Part shown: positions 33,948 to 45,083 of the stretch, in pieces | Layout: each line of letters opens with the position of its first letter | Position numbering within the stretch: the first letter of the stretch is position 1 | Source: Ovis canadensis | Taxonomy: Eukaryota > Chordata > Mammalia > Artiodactyla > Bovidae | Assembly: GCF_042477335.2 (NCBI RefSeq) | Contig: NC_091247.1 | Location: 38,429,501-38,493,500, forward strand | Length of the DNA: 64,000 bases | Direction: 5' to 3' | Notes under the pieces: generated by a model | The model's database searches: none | Seen by the model: only the letters and a program-made list of their open reading frames with translations | Told to the model about the DNA's origin: nothing | Made by a program: the position numbers and the translations under genes

Positions 33948-34542
33948 GACGCTCCCTTTGCCTCATCCCTCAGGTATTGGTGGGAGGACCCACCGTGGTG
34001 GAGGAGACAGGCACGTCTCCTCAGCGGGTCACTGGACTTGGCCAGCTCTCTGAAATCAACTCCCCCGCTCCTGCTCCCCTCCCTTTCCCGCTCCCCTCCC
34101 TGCTCCTCCCTCTGCAGGGGCCTTTATCTGCCCTGCTCAGGGGAAGCTTCCACTGGAAAAGGAACAGGTGAGGAGAGTAGGTTGGCTGTCTCAGAGGGGA
34201 GAGGGTCCTTGTGGTTGTCACACTGCTGTTGGTGGCAAAGACTTGGAGGCCAGAAGAAAGTTCCAAGAAGGCTACAGTGATGGTCTTTGAGAGAGGACTG
34301 GGGGACCCCTTCAGCTCCCCGGAGATGTGGCTCGATCACCTGTGGGCCAGGTAGTCTGACTCGACTGGGCTAGGTCCAGGCTGCAGGGTCCTTACAAGTA
34401 AGACCCAACCCTCAAGGCCAGGGTGATAGCTGCTCTGGGATTCTTCACTGTTGGGTCTTCCCACCTGCAAACTGTGTTTCCTTCTGTCATTTGCTTTGAA
34501 ACCCACTGCGTCTCGCGCCAATAATTTATGACTTCAAATAGC

Positions 34543-34548
34543 AATAAA
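34543..34548 (+). terminator. ASPRV1: Candidate ASPRV1 polyadenylation signal
   Basis: AATAAA lies 596 bases after the stop codon and is followed at 34,570-34,587 by a GT-rich stretch (TAATGTGTTGATTGGGG), as expected for a cleavage site near 34,560-34,570. The 3'UTR would be about 0.6 kb. Confidence 0.65.
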
Positions 34549-34589
34549 GGATGACTCATGGAAAAACCATGTAATGTGTTGATTGGGGA

Positions 34590-36610
34590 TGAATGCAATG
34601 GATGTGCGAGGCTGGGGAAAGCAAGGAGTGAGTGGTGAAGAGAAGGAAGGTTCAAGTATTTTCAGAGGGTCTCGCTAGAAAACAGAAGAGAATACATGTA
34701 CAGAGACGATATAGCTTGGATTTTCCAAGACAACCTCGATTTCATATAGCTTGACTTATTTCCTCCATAGTTCTTGTCATGCCTAATCTAATCCTGATTC
34801 CTCTAATCATTACAAACTGCAATATTTTAGTATCCAACTTGCTTCTTATACCCAAGAGTGACCCTCAAGTTGTGGGCTTGATTGGGGATTGGAAAATTAC
34901 GGTTATTGTAAAGAACTGATAAAGTCTCTGTCTGGAAAATATGTTCTTACAGCCACCTGGGAGCCAGGACTTGGAGGCAGAAAGCGTGATTGGGGACCAA
35001 GTGTTACCCTGCCTGGCTGGGGCAGCCCAAGGGCATTCTGCAGGATAGTGGAGGCGGGGTTGGGGGGGATGACACTCCAGATCCAGGAATGGGGTACATT
35101 TCTCTTAGGGGATCTACCTCATATTTCCATCCAGGTTCCTGCCCCTCTCTCTAGAACTCAGCGGGACTGGGACTCTGAAAACTCCCTGGCCCAAAGGGAG
35201 ACTAAGGGTGCAAAGCTTCAAGAAACTTGATGGGAGGTGGGAAGGGTCTTCTCCCTACATGAGGGTAGAATGAGCCTCTCCTGAGAGTTTCCATCTGGAC
35301 ATTCATGAGGGAGAGGGGAACAGCCTGAGTGGGAGTCAGAGGTAGGGATGAGCTTTATTCTAAGAAGCCTTTGGGGCATTGACCTTGAACTTGTCTGAGC
35401 CGAGAGTGGTTGCTCCTCCCTCAGATTCCAGCTGTGATTCTCCTGGAAAGTGCGGCATCCCCGGTCCCTAATCCCCTTGATTATGAAGCCCCTTCCCTGG
35501 GTTCCCCAGCATCCTGACAGGGATCCGCTACATCAGCCGCAGGGCGCGTGGGGCAGCAGCGGGTGCTGGATCAAGAGGAAGTTCTTCCTCAGGAATGTGA
35601 GGACCAGGGAAGTGGCGGCCCAGCCCTGGCCCTTGCCTTGGAGCCAAGGGGAAGGGGAGTAGGAGGTGGTCTCCTGGCATTCAGGCCCCCCATCCCCCAT
35701 CTCAAAGTTGGTTTTCAACGCCTGACAAATACATCTTCTCTCCTAGGCCAAACCCTCCCCAGAGGGGACAACCTAGGTGGCACCTCCCTGTGACCTATTT
35801 TCCTCTAGGTCCCTCAGATCCTAGCCACCTGCTGGGCTGGAGGAGGGAAGGGAAAGAGTGGGTGGGAGGTGAACAGATGAATGGCGAGCTGGGTGCCAGG
35901 CCAGAATTTCAGGGCAACACCCAAGGTGTTCCCCACGGACGTGGGCTGCAGAGCTCTGCCTGTATGAACAGGAGCAGGATGACCTGTGTCCCTGCCACAG
36001 AGACCCTTCGTGCCCTGCTATGAGCGAGTCTGAGTCACCAGGCTCTCAGCCAGGTCTCTCTCCTTGGGGAAGCGAGCACCCGGGTGGGCCCAGCCAGACT
36101 GACATCACAGCAGAGGCATCCTGGAGGAAGGTACTGGAGATGGTTCCTCTTACCTGGAGACTGGACTGAGACAAGAGGTGCTGTGTGTGTGAAGGGAGCT
36201 GGGGATGCAGGACGGGGACGCTGCTTCCTGGGAGCAGAGTGTCGAGGGGGAGGGTGGTGAGCATCCGGGTACAGTGCATTTCGGCCACACATCTCAGAGG
36301 GCTTGATCTCTGGGTGGGGAGTTGCACCTAACTTGTATGAAAGTGTTTGAACTGTGAAGGAGCAGCAAGATTCACCTGGCTTCTGGGAACAGGACAGAGT
36401 AAAGGAGCAGCAACAAATGCAGCTTGGCGGCCAGGGCAGTATTCAGACTTCTGGTCTGAACTTGAGACAGTGGACAGGAGAAGACAGACACAGCTCAGGC
36501 TGTGAAGGTCTAATCCTGGCTGCCCGTCAGAATCGCTGGGAGGATCCATAAAATCCGCTTCTTCCTGGTGGTCCTGAAGTGCAGCCAGGCTCAAGAAGCC
36601 CTGGTCTTAA
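34590..36610. other. Intergenic unique DNA, no gene recognised
   Basis: No ruminant SINE, LINE or exon is recognised. Frames up to 113 codons have no recognisable domain. Confidence 0.4.
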
Positions 36611-36619
36611 TCTCAGCTG

Positions 36620-36795
36620 TATCCACCTCATTGCGACCCAAAGGGTGGGCCCTGGGCCAGCAGAAAGGCACTGTGAGCATCACCTGGGAGTTGTTAGAAA
36701 CAGCGGATCTGAGCCCCACCCAGACATGCAGCAGAACTTGCACTGAACAAAATCTCCAGGTGATTCTTACGCACACAAATGTTTGAAAATTCCTG
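36620..36795 (+). repeat. MER5A-like hAT DNA transposon fragment
   Basis: GAGCATCACCTGGGAGTTGT, CTGAGCCCCACCCAGACATG, AATCTCCAGGTGATTCTTAC and GTTTGAAAATTCCTGTCC follow the MER5A consensus order closely. Confidence 0.75.
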
Positions 36796-36865
36796 TCCTA
36801 GAACTTTCTGATGCCTCTAGTTAAGGGGCAACTCATGATCTCCGCCAGACACCCTTTAAATAATG

Positions 36866-37070
36866 ACCCAGGTGGCTCTGGGGTAAAAGAATCCTCCTGC
36901 CAATGCAAGAGTCGCAGGAGATGTGGGTTCCATCCCTGGGTTGGGAAGATCCCCTGAAGAAGGAAATGGCAACCCACTCCAGTATTATATCTTGCCTGGG
37001 GAAATCCCATGGACAGAGGAGCCTGGCCTGCTACAGTCCGTGGGGTTGCAAAAGAGCTGGACACAACTGA
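36866..37070 (+). mobile_element. Bov-tA SINE, sense
   Basis: CCCAGGTGGCTCTGGGGTAA head, box B-like GGTTCCATCCC, then the Bov-A body ending AGCTGGACACAACTGAGTG. The extreme 5' end is diverged. Confidence 0.88.
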
Positions 37071-37140
37071 GTGTGCCTGCAAGCACCGTATACTAAATGC
37101 CTACTAATTCTACCAACTCTGCTAGATAATTCTTCATGCC

Positions 37141-37244
37141 TTTTTTTTTTTTTAAATTAACTTAGTTCCCTGACCAGGGATCAAACCTGCACCCCCTGCA
37201 TTGGAAGCACAGAGTCTTAACTACTGGACCACCAGGGAAGGCCC
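37141..37244 (-). mobile_element. CHR-type SINE, antisense
   Basis: T-run left end, TTCCCTGACCAGGGATCAAA core and the reversed head ACTGGACCACCAGGGAAGGC. Confidence 0.85.
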
Positions 37245-37642
37245 AGTAATGACCCTTAGAGTGAAAGAAAACCATTGTTCTCTGGGCCAGGACCCAAGCC
37301 AGCCGCACACTGCATTTAGTGGTCAAGCCTGTTCCGTCTCTCTCATTTGCACCAGTCCTCGGTCTTTGCCTTTCATGATCTTGACATTTATGAAGAGCCT
37401 GGTCAGCTGTTTTGCAGAATGTGAACCTACATTTGTGACTCTGATATTTTCTCAGGATTAGATTCAGGTTATGCATTTTTGGTAAGAATACCCCAAAGTG
37501 ATATTGTATCCTTCTCAGTGGATCCTATCAGGTGGTGTGGGACACCGATTTATTCCATTACTGGTGATGTTAACTTGAATTAGCTGGTCAAAATGGTGAC
37601 ACATCTCCCCCTGTAAACTACATGTATTTTCCCTGTATAATT

Positions 37643-37839
37643 TAAAAAAATATTTATCTTCTTTATTACTTATTTACTTGTCTGCTCTGGGTCTTATTTA
37701 CAGCACACAAGATTCTTTAGTTGTGGCATGCATACTCCTAGTTGCAGCATGTGGAATCCAGTTCCCTGACCAGGGATCAAACCCAGGCCCCCTGCATGGA
37801 GAGTGCAGAGTCTTGGCCTTTGGAGCACAGGGAAGTCAC
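37643..37839 (-). mobile_element. CHR-type SINE, antisense, 14-bp TSD
   Basis: GTTCCCTGACCAGGGATCAA core with a longer upstream body (TCTGCTCTGGGTCTTATTTA, TAGTTGTGGCATGCA). TTCCCTGTATAATT is repeated exactly at 37,629-37,642 and 37,840-37,853. Confidence 0.92.
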
Positions 37840-37949
37840 TTCCCTGTATAATTAATGAGTGTCTTCCAGGCTGATGCTCTGAGACTATACAGATAGCCTT
37901 TCTCATCAGTCACCTATTAGACCCCTCGATGGTCCTGGCCTGCCAATGG

Positions 37950-38620
37950 TGATTTTCTAATTCTACCCTTCTACATTTGTGAGCCGGCACTCAACTCTGA
38001 AGAAGAGTGTTTCTCTCCTGTTTGTTTATTGTTTATTTAAATAATTTTAGACTCACAGACTATTGTTTTATTTGGTGAGCTATACTGTGTTACTATCATT
38101 CTGATGCTCACATTGTTTTAAATTTGGCCTTGGGAAACTCTTCAGACTGGTTTTTGTCTTTCTGGGACATGTCCCTACCATCATCTGAGCCCTTCTTTAT
38201 TTTCTGTTACAAGATGTTCCAGGTTCATTTGGTACCTTCCCTGAACCACCCCCTGAAACTGGCCATTTCTCCAAGAGCCCAGGTTTCTTTAGGTGGAGTC
38301 TGGTATTGAAACCAGGAGCTGGGTGTTGTTGGGTATGCTTGTTACTACTAGGGTGTCAATACTCTTAGATGCTCTCAGTAGTCAGAACTAAGAAAAAAAT
38401 AGTACATCTATGTATGCTTCTGTATGTATCTCTCAAAAAATATATATGTGTGAGTGTGTATGTATATATATATATATATACTTTCTATATATATTTAAAA
38501 TTTGAGTTCATACTGAACTTCCAATTCCAACCCAGCACCATAGAGTTTATTCTAATCTCCCTCCTTTCCATATTTGCAACTTCTTTCTCCAGGGAGAAAC
38601 CTGACTCCAGGTTACTTATT
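37950..38620 (-). mobile_element. Old L1 3' region, antisense, with TA microsatellite
   Basis: CTGGCCATTTCTCCAAGAGC, TTTAGGTGGAGTCTGGTATT, ACTACTAGGGTGTCAATAC, GAGTTCATACTGAACTTCC and CTTTCTCCAGGGAGAAACC follow a reversed mammalian L1 3' sequence. A TG/TA low-complexity tract sits at 38,440-38,490 within it. Confidence 0.6.
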
Positions 38621-38629
38621 TGCTCAATC

Positions 38630-39359
38630 CTAAGTACCCAGAGAGTAGTTTCAGAATTGCTAATCCATAAGCCTATGAAAAACAAAGCCAGAAGCAACCA
38701 ATTATTAATCGCCTACTCAGTGCCAGGTGTGGGTGGTCCTTGGTAACAAACAAGAAAGATAAACAATCAAATCAGACTGCAGTCATCACAAGGTGAGTTA
38801 AGGCTCCCACACGCGCTTAGGTGCCCATCTGTGGCCGTTAGTTTACCCTGAGGATATAATGTGTCCAGCAGGAGGGCAGTTGGAGTTAGAGACCAAAGGC
38901 CACGCATCCTTCTCTTACGGCAGTGCTGAGGGAGTGGCCAGCCTCAATGCCCCAGAGAGGACCTGGCCTACCCACCTGGTCCTCAGTCCCCGAGGGGACA
39001 CTGAGGCAGCTGTCAGAGCTATGCCGCCACACATTTCGGTCCCATCAGTCACTGTCCTGGCCAGAATCTACTGCTACCAAGCAACCCTGGGTAATACATG
39101 TGGCTTCCCTGGCTTGGTCGCAAGAAGGACAAACCTTGCTCAGGCCACTATGACCACCCACTCCACCTGGCTGTTGCTTCCCACTGTGGGCTCATAAATT
39201 GGTTCTTGAGTTCTGACTGCTCAGATTTGGTGGGCCAGCCTTGCCTAAGCCTGGATAGGGGTGAATTCTCCACCTGCTGCTTGTGGGACTTGCCTGGGGC
39301 CAGCCTTGCCCTGCCCTGTCTCTCTGAGCTCCAATTAGAGCATCTTCCAGCCCTGGGAA
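38630..39359. other. Intergenic unique DNA, nothing recognised
   Basis: No exon or repeat is recognised with confidence. Confidence 0.4.
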
Positions 39360-39740
39360 GGGTGTGAAGTGAGCACTGCCCTCCAGGGAATCACAGTCTG
39401 AAGAGGAGGAAGGCAGCCGGGCAAAGGAAGCCTAAGCCTTAGAGTGGCCCAGTGTCGTGTCCCCTCCTCATACCCATGTGCGCATGGGCACAGGGGGTCA
39501 TGTGGTGGGGCTGGGGGTCAGGAAGGGCTCCAGAGGAGATCTTTAAGTTGAGTCTTGAAAGACAAGTGGTTGTTTCCCAAGATGATGCAGGGTAGAGGGA
39601 GAAATGTGAGGGGAGGGAGGGAGACAAGCTGGGCTGGTGCTGGCTAACAGGATGACCTGGGTTGGGGACAAAGGGGCAGGGTCCTAAATGGCCTTTGAGG
39701 AAACTCCAGAAAGCTAGGAATAGCCAATGCTGGATTTCTT
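39360..39740 (+). repeat. Ancient mammalian LINE-like remnant
   Basis: CTGCCCTCCAGGGAATCACA then GTCTGAAGAGGAGG, CTCCAGAGGAGATCTTTAAG then TTGAGTCTTGAAAGACAAG matches a common old interspersed repeat in mammals (related in style to that at 43,765-44,070 and 57,285-57,660). I am not sure whether it is L2 or L3. Confidence 0.4.
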
Positions 39741-40167
39741 CAGCTCTGAGATGCACTCAATTCAAGAGTGCATTATAAATTTAGTATTTTTTGGAGAAAG
39801 AAAAAATAAACCTTGTAAACGTTAATGTATGTACCAATGGTGTAGCCCAACTTTAAAAGTGGTAAAATGTGTTTGTGGAGGATGAGGTGGTGGTGGCGGT
39901 GGTGGGTCCTAAAGTAAACACTAGGTTTCTTCTCAAGTACCAACTCAGATCCACACAGCTGCCTGCTCGGAGGCACTGCGAAAGATGCTGGGACTGTGTT
40001 CAGACACAGCCAGCAAGATGGCACAATTGATGAGTGATGTCTGTCCTGGGAGCAAGTGTGGAGAATAAGCACCTGCTTCCTCCACTGTGTGCAGTCAGGG
40101 GGCTTCATCCTCAGGTAAGGGGAAGGCAGGGAAGTGGTGACACGTTGACATCTGCATTTGTAATGCA
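39741..40167. other. Intergenic DNA, nothing recognised
   Basis: Unique sequence with a short GGT-rich tract at 39,885-39,907. Confidence 0.4.
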
Positions 40168-40362
40168 TCTGAAAGTGAAAGTGAAGTTGCTCAGTTGTGC
40201 CCGACTCTCTGTGACCCCATGGACTGTAGCCTACCAGGCTCCTCTGTTCATGGGATTTTCCAGGCAATAGTACTGGAGTGGATTGCCATTTCCTTCTCCA
40301 GGGGATCTTCCTGACCCAGGGATCGAACCCGGGTCTCCCGCATTGTAGACAGACGCTTACCT
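40168..40362 (-). mobile_element. Bov-tA SINE, antisense
   Basis: AAAGTGAAAGTGAAGTTGCT, then the reversed Bov-A body and a well-preserved GGGATCGAACCCGGGTCTCC tRNA-like box B region. No clear target duplication. Confidence 0.9.
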
Positions 40363-40365
40363 CTC

Positions 40366-41485
40366 CGCAAACTCAGAGATGTGTGGGAAATGCCACTTAA
40401 AGATATTTTCCCCCAATATTAAAGCTAATTATGTCTCATTCTGAGTCCCCATTCAACTGGGCTCTTAAGACAGTCACTCTCAGTCATTTTGGGGACATTT
40501 CCTGCTCTGGATTGGGGAAAGGTCCCAGAATCTTCCGCAGCACTGAAACCTTGCAGGGAGAGGGGCTGCAAGTCATAGATGCTCACGTCTCTGTTCACAG
40601 GTTCGTTCAGGCCACGTGGCTGTGCTGATGTCTGTGCCATGCACGCTTGTACAAGAGGCCCGGGTCTCGGGTCCCGCCGTCCTGGGGGCGCCAGGCTAGC
40701 CACTCCCTGTGATGTCTTGTCACTTCTTTGGGATGAGGCTGCTGAGTGGAGTGTGGGTGTCTCTTCTCTTCAGGACTGACTGCTGTCCACCCCCTGTCTG
40801 GCCAGATCTGTCCTCATCTTTTCTCACTCACCTACAGGCCTCCCCCTACCTCCCGTTCAGGACACTCGAACATATTGTCATCCGTGGGTTTGGGCAGGTA
40901 CAAAGGATGGGGAAGGGACGTATCTCTTACAGGTGACACTGGCTTTTGGCCCAGGGACGTAAGAGAGCCCTAAAACACTGGTTCCTTGCTCTAGATGGAA
41001 CAATCAACAACAAAAGCACGCGTTCATGCTCTCCTCTGCCACTACCCACAGATGGAGCACAGGGGACAAGTCGGGGTGGAGGGAGGCTGTCTGGGATTTT
41101 TGCGGGATATTTGTGCTGCTCAGGCATTGGCTGACGAGGCTAAGCGGGCTCAGTGGGGAAAGGGGCTGATTCCCAAGATAACACAGAGGAAGAACCAACA
41201 GGACTTGGGGAACCTCAAAGGACTGTGCGAGGGGGACAAGTCTACATAAGGCAGCAGGTTTGCCCTCAGGGCGCAGTTGGCAGCTTCTGGATGCAATTTG
41301 GGTTGTTACAGCTCTGAGGGGTGGGGAGGTTGCTAACGGCACCCTCCAGGGCACATGACTGCCCTGCCCCCACCACAACCCGACCCTCCAACACAGAATT
41401 CCCCGGTCCTGCACATCAACAGTGCTGGGACTGAGAGACTGGCCTGAGGTGACTTGTGGATGCTGATGTGGACATTTCTTTCTAA
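40366..41485. other. Intergenic unique DNA, nothing recognised
   Basis: Frames up to 162 codons (minus) lack recognisable domains or splice structure. Confidence 0.4.
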
Positions 41486-41489
41486 GTGT

Positions 41490-41620
41490 CACAAAACCCC
41501 TACAGTGTAGGCTTCACCCCCCTTTAACAGATGGGGAAGTTGAAATAGGGAAAGGTTAATCTGCTGTGTTGCTCTCACGGTAAATGATTGAACTGAGGTT
41601 GGCATTGAAGACTGCCTGCC
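41490..41620 (-). repeat. MIR-like SINE fragment, antisense
   Basis: CCCTTTAACAGATGGGGAAG then TTGAAATAGGGAAAGGTTAA matches the reversed MIR 'ttttacagatgaggaaactgag' region with divergence. Confidence 0.5.
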
Positions 41621-42009
41621 TTTAGAATATTCAGTTCAGTCCACTGGAGCAGTTTGGACAAACAGAGATTTGGCTAAAGTGAATTTAAGTTGTTTGCATC
41701 TAGTATAAATAGAGCAAGGCAAGACAAAGTGGGTGAAAATGAATTTGAATAGCTGAAATGTTCAACAAAGAGGTCTTCATTAGCTAAACAGTGTGTAAGG
41801 TATTTGCAGAACTCACTAACATGTTAACTGTGGTCGGAAACATTCATTGATTCTATCGCTTCATGAAAAAAAATTCACAAAAATCATCAAACAAGTAGAG
41901 GAGACATTGGCGTTAAAATAAACGAGGAAGGAAAACCCTCCCTTAAACCTCACCAAAATTCCACAGCCTTTTTTTTTTTTGATGGTTGCTTATTATTGCT
42001 TGATGAGTT

Positions 42010-42400
42010 TTTCATTATTTAAATTCCTTTTTTCTTTTTCTTTTACAAAAGCAATACTGCTCATTTAGGAAACCCAGAAAATTAGGTCAGTCCAAAAATA
42101 TACGAGGAAACTACAAAGAGCCTTGTGCCCACTCACTCCACCTAGGTCAGACGTGGCATATTTTTCCAGACCTTTCTCTGTAGACATTCATATGGATGTA
42201 TTTCCCTTCATTCTTTCTCTTTCACTCTCTAACTCTTGGTTTTCCTTTTCAGCAAAGATAGGGTTATGCAGTACTTTCTGTTTTGTAAACTCATAGTTTA
42301 TTTGGCCAGTTCCCCATATCTGGACATTCAGATTGTTTCCAACCTTTTGCTGTTACCAGCCTCACGATACAGTGATGAAAACGAGCACACTGCAACCACA
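42010..42400 (-). mobile_element. Old L1 fragment, antisense
   Basis: GGACATTCAGATTGTTTCCA then ACCTTTTGCTGTTACCAGCC is a reversed L1 3' landmark. The flanking AT-rich part is compatible but weak. Confidence 0.5.
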
Positions 42401-42519
42401 TGTGAACATGTGACGCGCACACGCCTCCCAGCTATACTGTTAAAGGCAAAAACGCCAGACACAGACATGTCCGGCGTGATTCCAATTACAAAATATTCTA
42501 AAACCAACAAGCAAAGCTA

Positions 42520-42790
42520 AACTGCAGTGCATACAGATGTCTACTCAGGAGGAAAATTATAAAGGCAAGAAAGGATATGATTACAGCAGAAGCAGGGTTG
42601 CCCTGTCCCTTTGGGTAACGAGGGTTCTATGTTGGGAAAGGCATTTGGGGGCGCCTGAGGGCTGACAGCGTCCTGGTTCTCGACTGGGTTGTGTCTATAT
42701 GTTTATAATAATTCACTAAGCAGTACATTTATGTTTTATGGACTTTTATCTATATGTGTGACATTTAATGATAAAATTTTTAAACGAACA
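42520..42790 (+). mobile_element. Old L1 3' end, sense
   Basis: GACAGCGTCCTGGTTCTCGA, AATTCACTAAGCAGTACATT, TATGTTTTATGGACTTTTAT then CTATATGTGTGACATTTAAT is the order of old L1 (L1ME-like) 3'UTR ends. Confidence 0.6.
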
Positions 42791-42912
42791 AAATTAAAAT
42801 ATTTATTAATAATTGGCTAAAATATTAACTAGGTATTTAAAGCAGAGAGTAAAACTATTCTGAAATTTAAGCAACATACTTGAAAAGGTACAAAAGAATG
42901 CACTCCTCTTCT

Positions 42913-43333
42913 TTTTTTTTAATTAATTATTTATTTTACTTTACAATATTGTATTGGTTTTGCCATACATTGACTTGAATCCACCATGGTGTACACGTGT
43001 TCCCCATCCTGAACCCCCCTCCCACCTCCCTCCCCGTCCCATCCCTCTGGGTCATCCAGTGCACCAGCCCTGGGCACCCTGTATCATGCATCGAGCCTAG
43101 ACTGGCGATTCATTTCACATGTGATAACATACATGTTTCAATGCCATTCTCCCAAATCATCTCGCCCTCACCCTCTCCCACAAGTCCAAAAGACTGTTCG
43201 ATACATCTGTGTCTCTTTTGCTGTCTCGCATACAGGGTTACCATTACCATCTTTCTAAATTCCACATATATACGTTAGTATACTGTATTGGTGTTTTTCT
43301 TCCTGGCTTACTTCACTCTGTATAATCGGCTCC
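42913..43333 (-). mobile_element. Young bovine L1, 5'-truncated, antisense, 14-bp TSD
   Basis: A T run at the left is the reversed poly(A). The body (TTTACAATATTGTATTGGTT, CACGTGTTCCCCATCCTGA, CCATCTTTCTAAATTCCACA) is the reversed bovine L1 3' end. TGCACTCCTCTTCT is identical at 42,899-42,912 and 43,334-43,347. Low divergence and a perfect duplication suggest a fairly recent insertion. Confidence 0.92.
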
Positions 43334-43685
43334 TGCACTCCTCTTCTATGCTACATCAAAATTCCAGTTTTTGGAAAATAAGGTGGAATGTCTTTTTTAG
43401 ACCAACTTTTTCCTCAGGCCGAATTGTTTTCCTCTCAACTTCTCAACCAAATTATTTTCTATCAAATTGCCTTTTTTTTTTGGCCAAGTCATCTGGAGTG
43501 TTCTAAAACTCAGGCAATTTCCATGGCTCTCATTGCGCTGCCTTCATTGCGCTTTGATGGTGAGAAAGTCCTTAACATGTAGGAGAAACCTCACTCCGTG
43601 TCTCACCATCTGCCCTTGGGGCACATGACTTAGGAGACTGTTGTCTGCTTCAGCTCTGAATTAGAAGTTCGTCTCTTACTCACTC

Positions 43686-43762
43686 ACCCATCCATCCATC
43701 CATCTATCCATTTGTCCATCCATCCATCCCTTCATCCAGCCATTCAAGCATCCATCCATCCA
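43686..43762 (+). repeat. Imperfect (ATCC)n microsatellite
   Basis: Interrupted CATC/ATCC units (CCATCCATCCATCTATCCAT, GTCCATCCATCCATCCC, GCATCCATCCATCC). Confidence 0.93.
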
Positions 43763-43764
43763 GT

Positions 43765-44070
43765 GTGCTGGGCACTGGCCTAGGACAGAGCCACGGAGGA
43801 GAGTCAAGCCTCTGCTTTTGCATGGCTGCATTTGAATACCAGACAGACAGAAAAATGACTTGTTCTGTGGTGATAAAGAGAAATGAATCAGGATGGGTGG
43901 ATGGTAGATTGAACTGATGGGGGATATGCAGTTTTATGCCAAGGGGGTCAAGGAGTTCTCGTGAGTCAGCTGATGTTTGTGCAGAGACCTGAGTGAAGGA
44001 AGGTGGCCAGGCTAGCCTTCTAGGCAGAGGCCCAGACCCCCAGGCCAGGGCAGGTGAAACAAAATGAGTG
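43765..44070 (+). repeat. Ancient mammalian LINE-like remnant
   Basis: GTGTGCTGGGCACTGGCCTA then GGACAGAGCC, TGATGTTTGTGCAGAGACCT and GAGTGAAGGAAGGTGGCC resemble the 'gtgccaggcactg...gagctgagacctgaa' class of old mammalian interspersed repeats. Family not certain. Confidence 0.45.
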
Positions 44071-44104
44071 AGGAGTAGGATGGTAGGATCTGAGCTCAGG
44101 GAGG

Positions 44105-44446
44105 GTTGTTGTTCAGTTGCTCAGTCGTGTCCAACTCTTTGCGACTCCATGAGGGTCTTTTTGAATGAGTTGGCTCTTTGCATCAGGTGGCCAAAGGATT
44201 GGAGCTTCAGCTTCAGCATCAGTCTTTCCAATGAATATTTAGGGTTGCTTTCCCTTAGGATTGACTGGTGCAATCTCCTTGCTGTCTAAGGGGCTCTCAA
44301 GAGTCTTCTCTAGCACCACAGTTGGAAAACATCAATTCTTTGGCTCTCAGCCTTCTTTATGATCCAACCATAAGGATTCTGTCATATACTCTCACATCCA
44401 TATATGACTACTAGAAAAACCATAACTTTGACTATACGGACTTCTG
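44105..44446 (-). mobile_element. BovB LINE 3' fragment with internal deletion, antisense
   Basis: Starts with TGTTGTTCAGTTGCTCAGTC (reversed 3' end) and runs past GGATTGACTGGTGCAATCTC, so it extends further 5' than the copies at 3,640 and 8,466. Between CTCCATGAG and GGTCTTTTTG about 130-150 bp of the usual BovB sequence is missing. Confidence 0.85.
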
Positions 44447-44794
44447 AAATCGGCAAAGAGATGTCAGGGAGGGTGGCCAGGACCAGGTCAGGCAGGGACT
44501 CAGATGGGATTCAGATGAGACTCGGATGTGTTGCTGCGCCAGGTGGAGTTCAGCAAGGGGGTTTGGGCCATTAAGGAAGGCTGAGATCTGAAGTCTGTTT
44601 TGAAATGCTCATGGATGGGGGTGGGGAGACCCTGGGGTGGAGTGAGGGGAGCAGAGCCAGGGAGGAAGTTTTGCTGGGCCCCGTGCTGTCTTGAGCTGTT
44701 AGCCCCCATTTTGGGGGCCCCTACTTGCTCTGGTTTCCCCTATGGGCCTCTTTATAAGACCCGAGAGCTTTGCTCTGTGGTAGCCCTTTCACAG

Positions 44795-45070
44795 GAGAAG
44801 GCAATGGCAATCCACTCCAATACCCTTGCCTGGCAAATCCCATGGATGGGGGAGCCTGGTGGGCTGCAGTCCATGGGGTCGCTAAGAGTCGGACACGACT
44901 GAGCGACTGACTTGACTTTCACGTTTCACTATCATGCATTGGAGAAGGAAATGGCAACCCACTCCCAGTGTTCTTGCCTGGAGAGTCCCGGGGACGGGGG
45001 AGCCTGGTGGGTTGCCGTCTATGGGGTCGCGCAGAGTTGGACAGGACTGAAGCGACTTAGCAAAAGCAGC
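44795..45070 (+). mobile_element. BovA2 SINE (two Bov-A units), sense, 13-bp TSD
   Basis: Two Bov-A monomers in tandem, joined by TTCACGTTTCACTATCATGC, with a GC-rich second unit like that at 1-157. AGCCCTTTCACAG (44,782-44,794) and AGCCCCTTCACAG (45,071-45,083) flank it with one mismatch. Confidence 0.92.
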
Positions 45071-45083
45071 AGCCCCTTCACAG

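Noticed and set aside
34552-34558. TGACTCA AP-1 site next to the ASPRV1 polyadenylation signal
   Set aside because: A single 7-bp match is expected several times by chance in 64 kb; others occur near 7,103 and 45,569.
36861-37255. TAATGACCC at 36,861-36,869 and 37,247-37,255 as one target duplication around two SINEs
   Set aside because: The two SINEs are in opposite orientation and different families, and about 70 bases of non-SINE DNA lie between them. The 9-bp match is probably chance.
40300-40345. tRNA-like sequence with GGGATCGAACCCGGG box B
   Set aside because: This is the tRNA-derived head of a Bov-tA SINE. No complete cloverleaf is present, and the same applies to the other SINE heads in the window.
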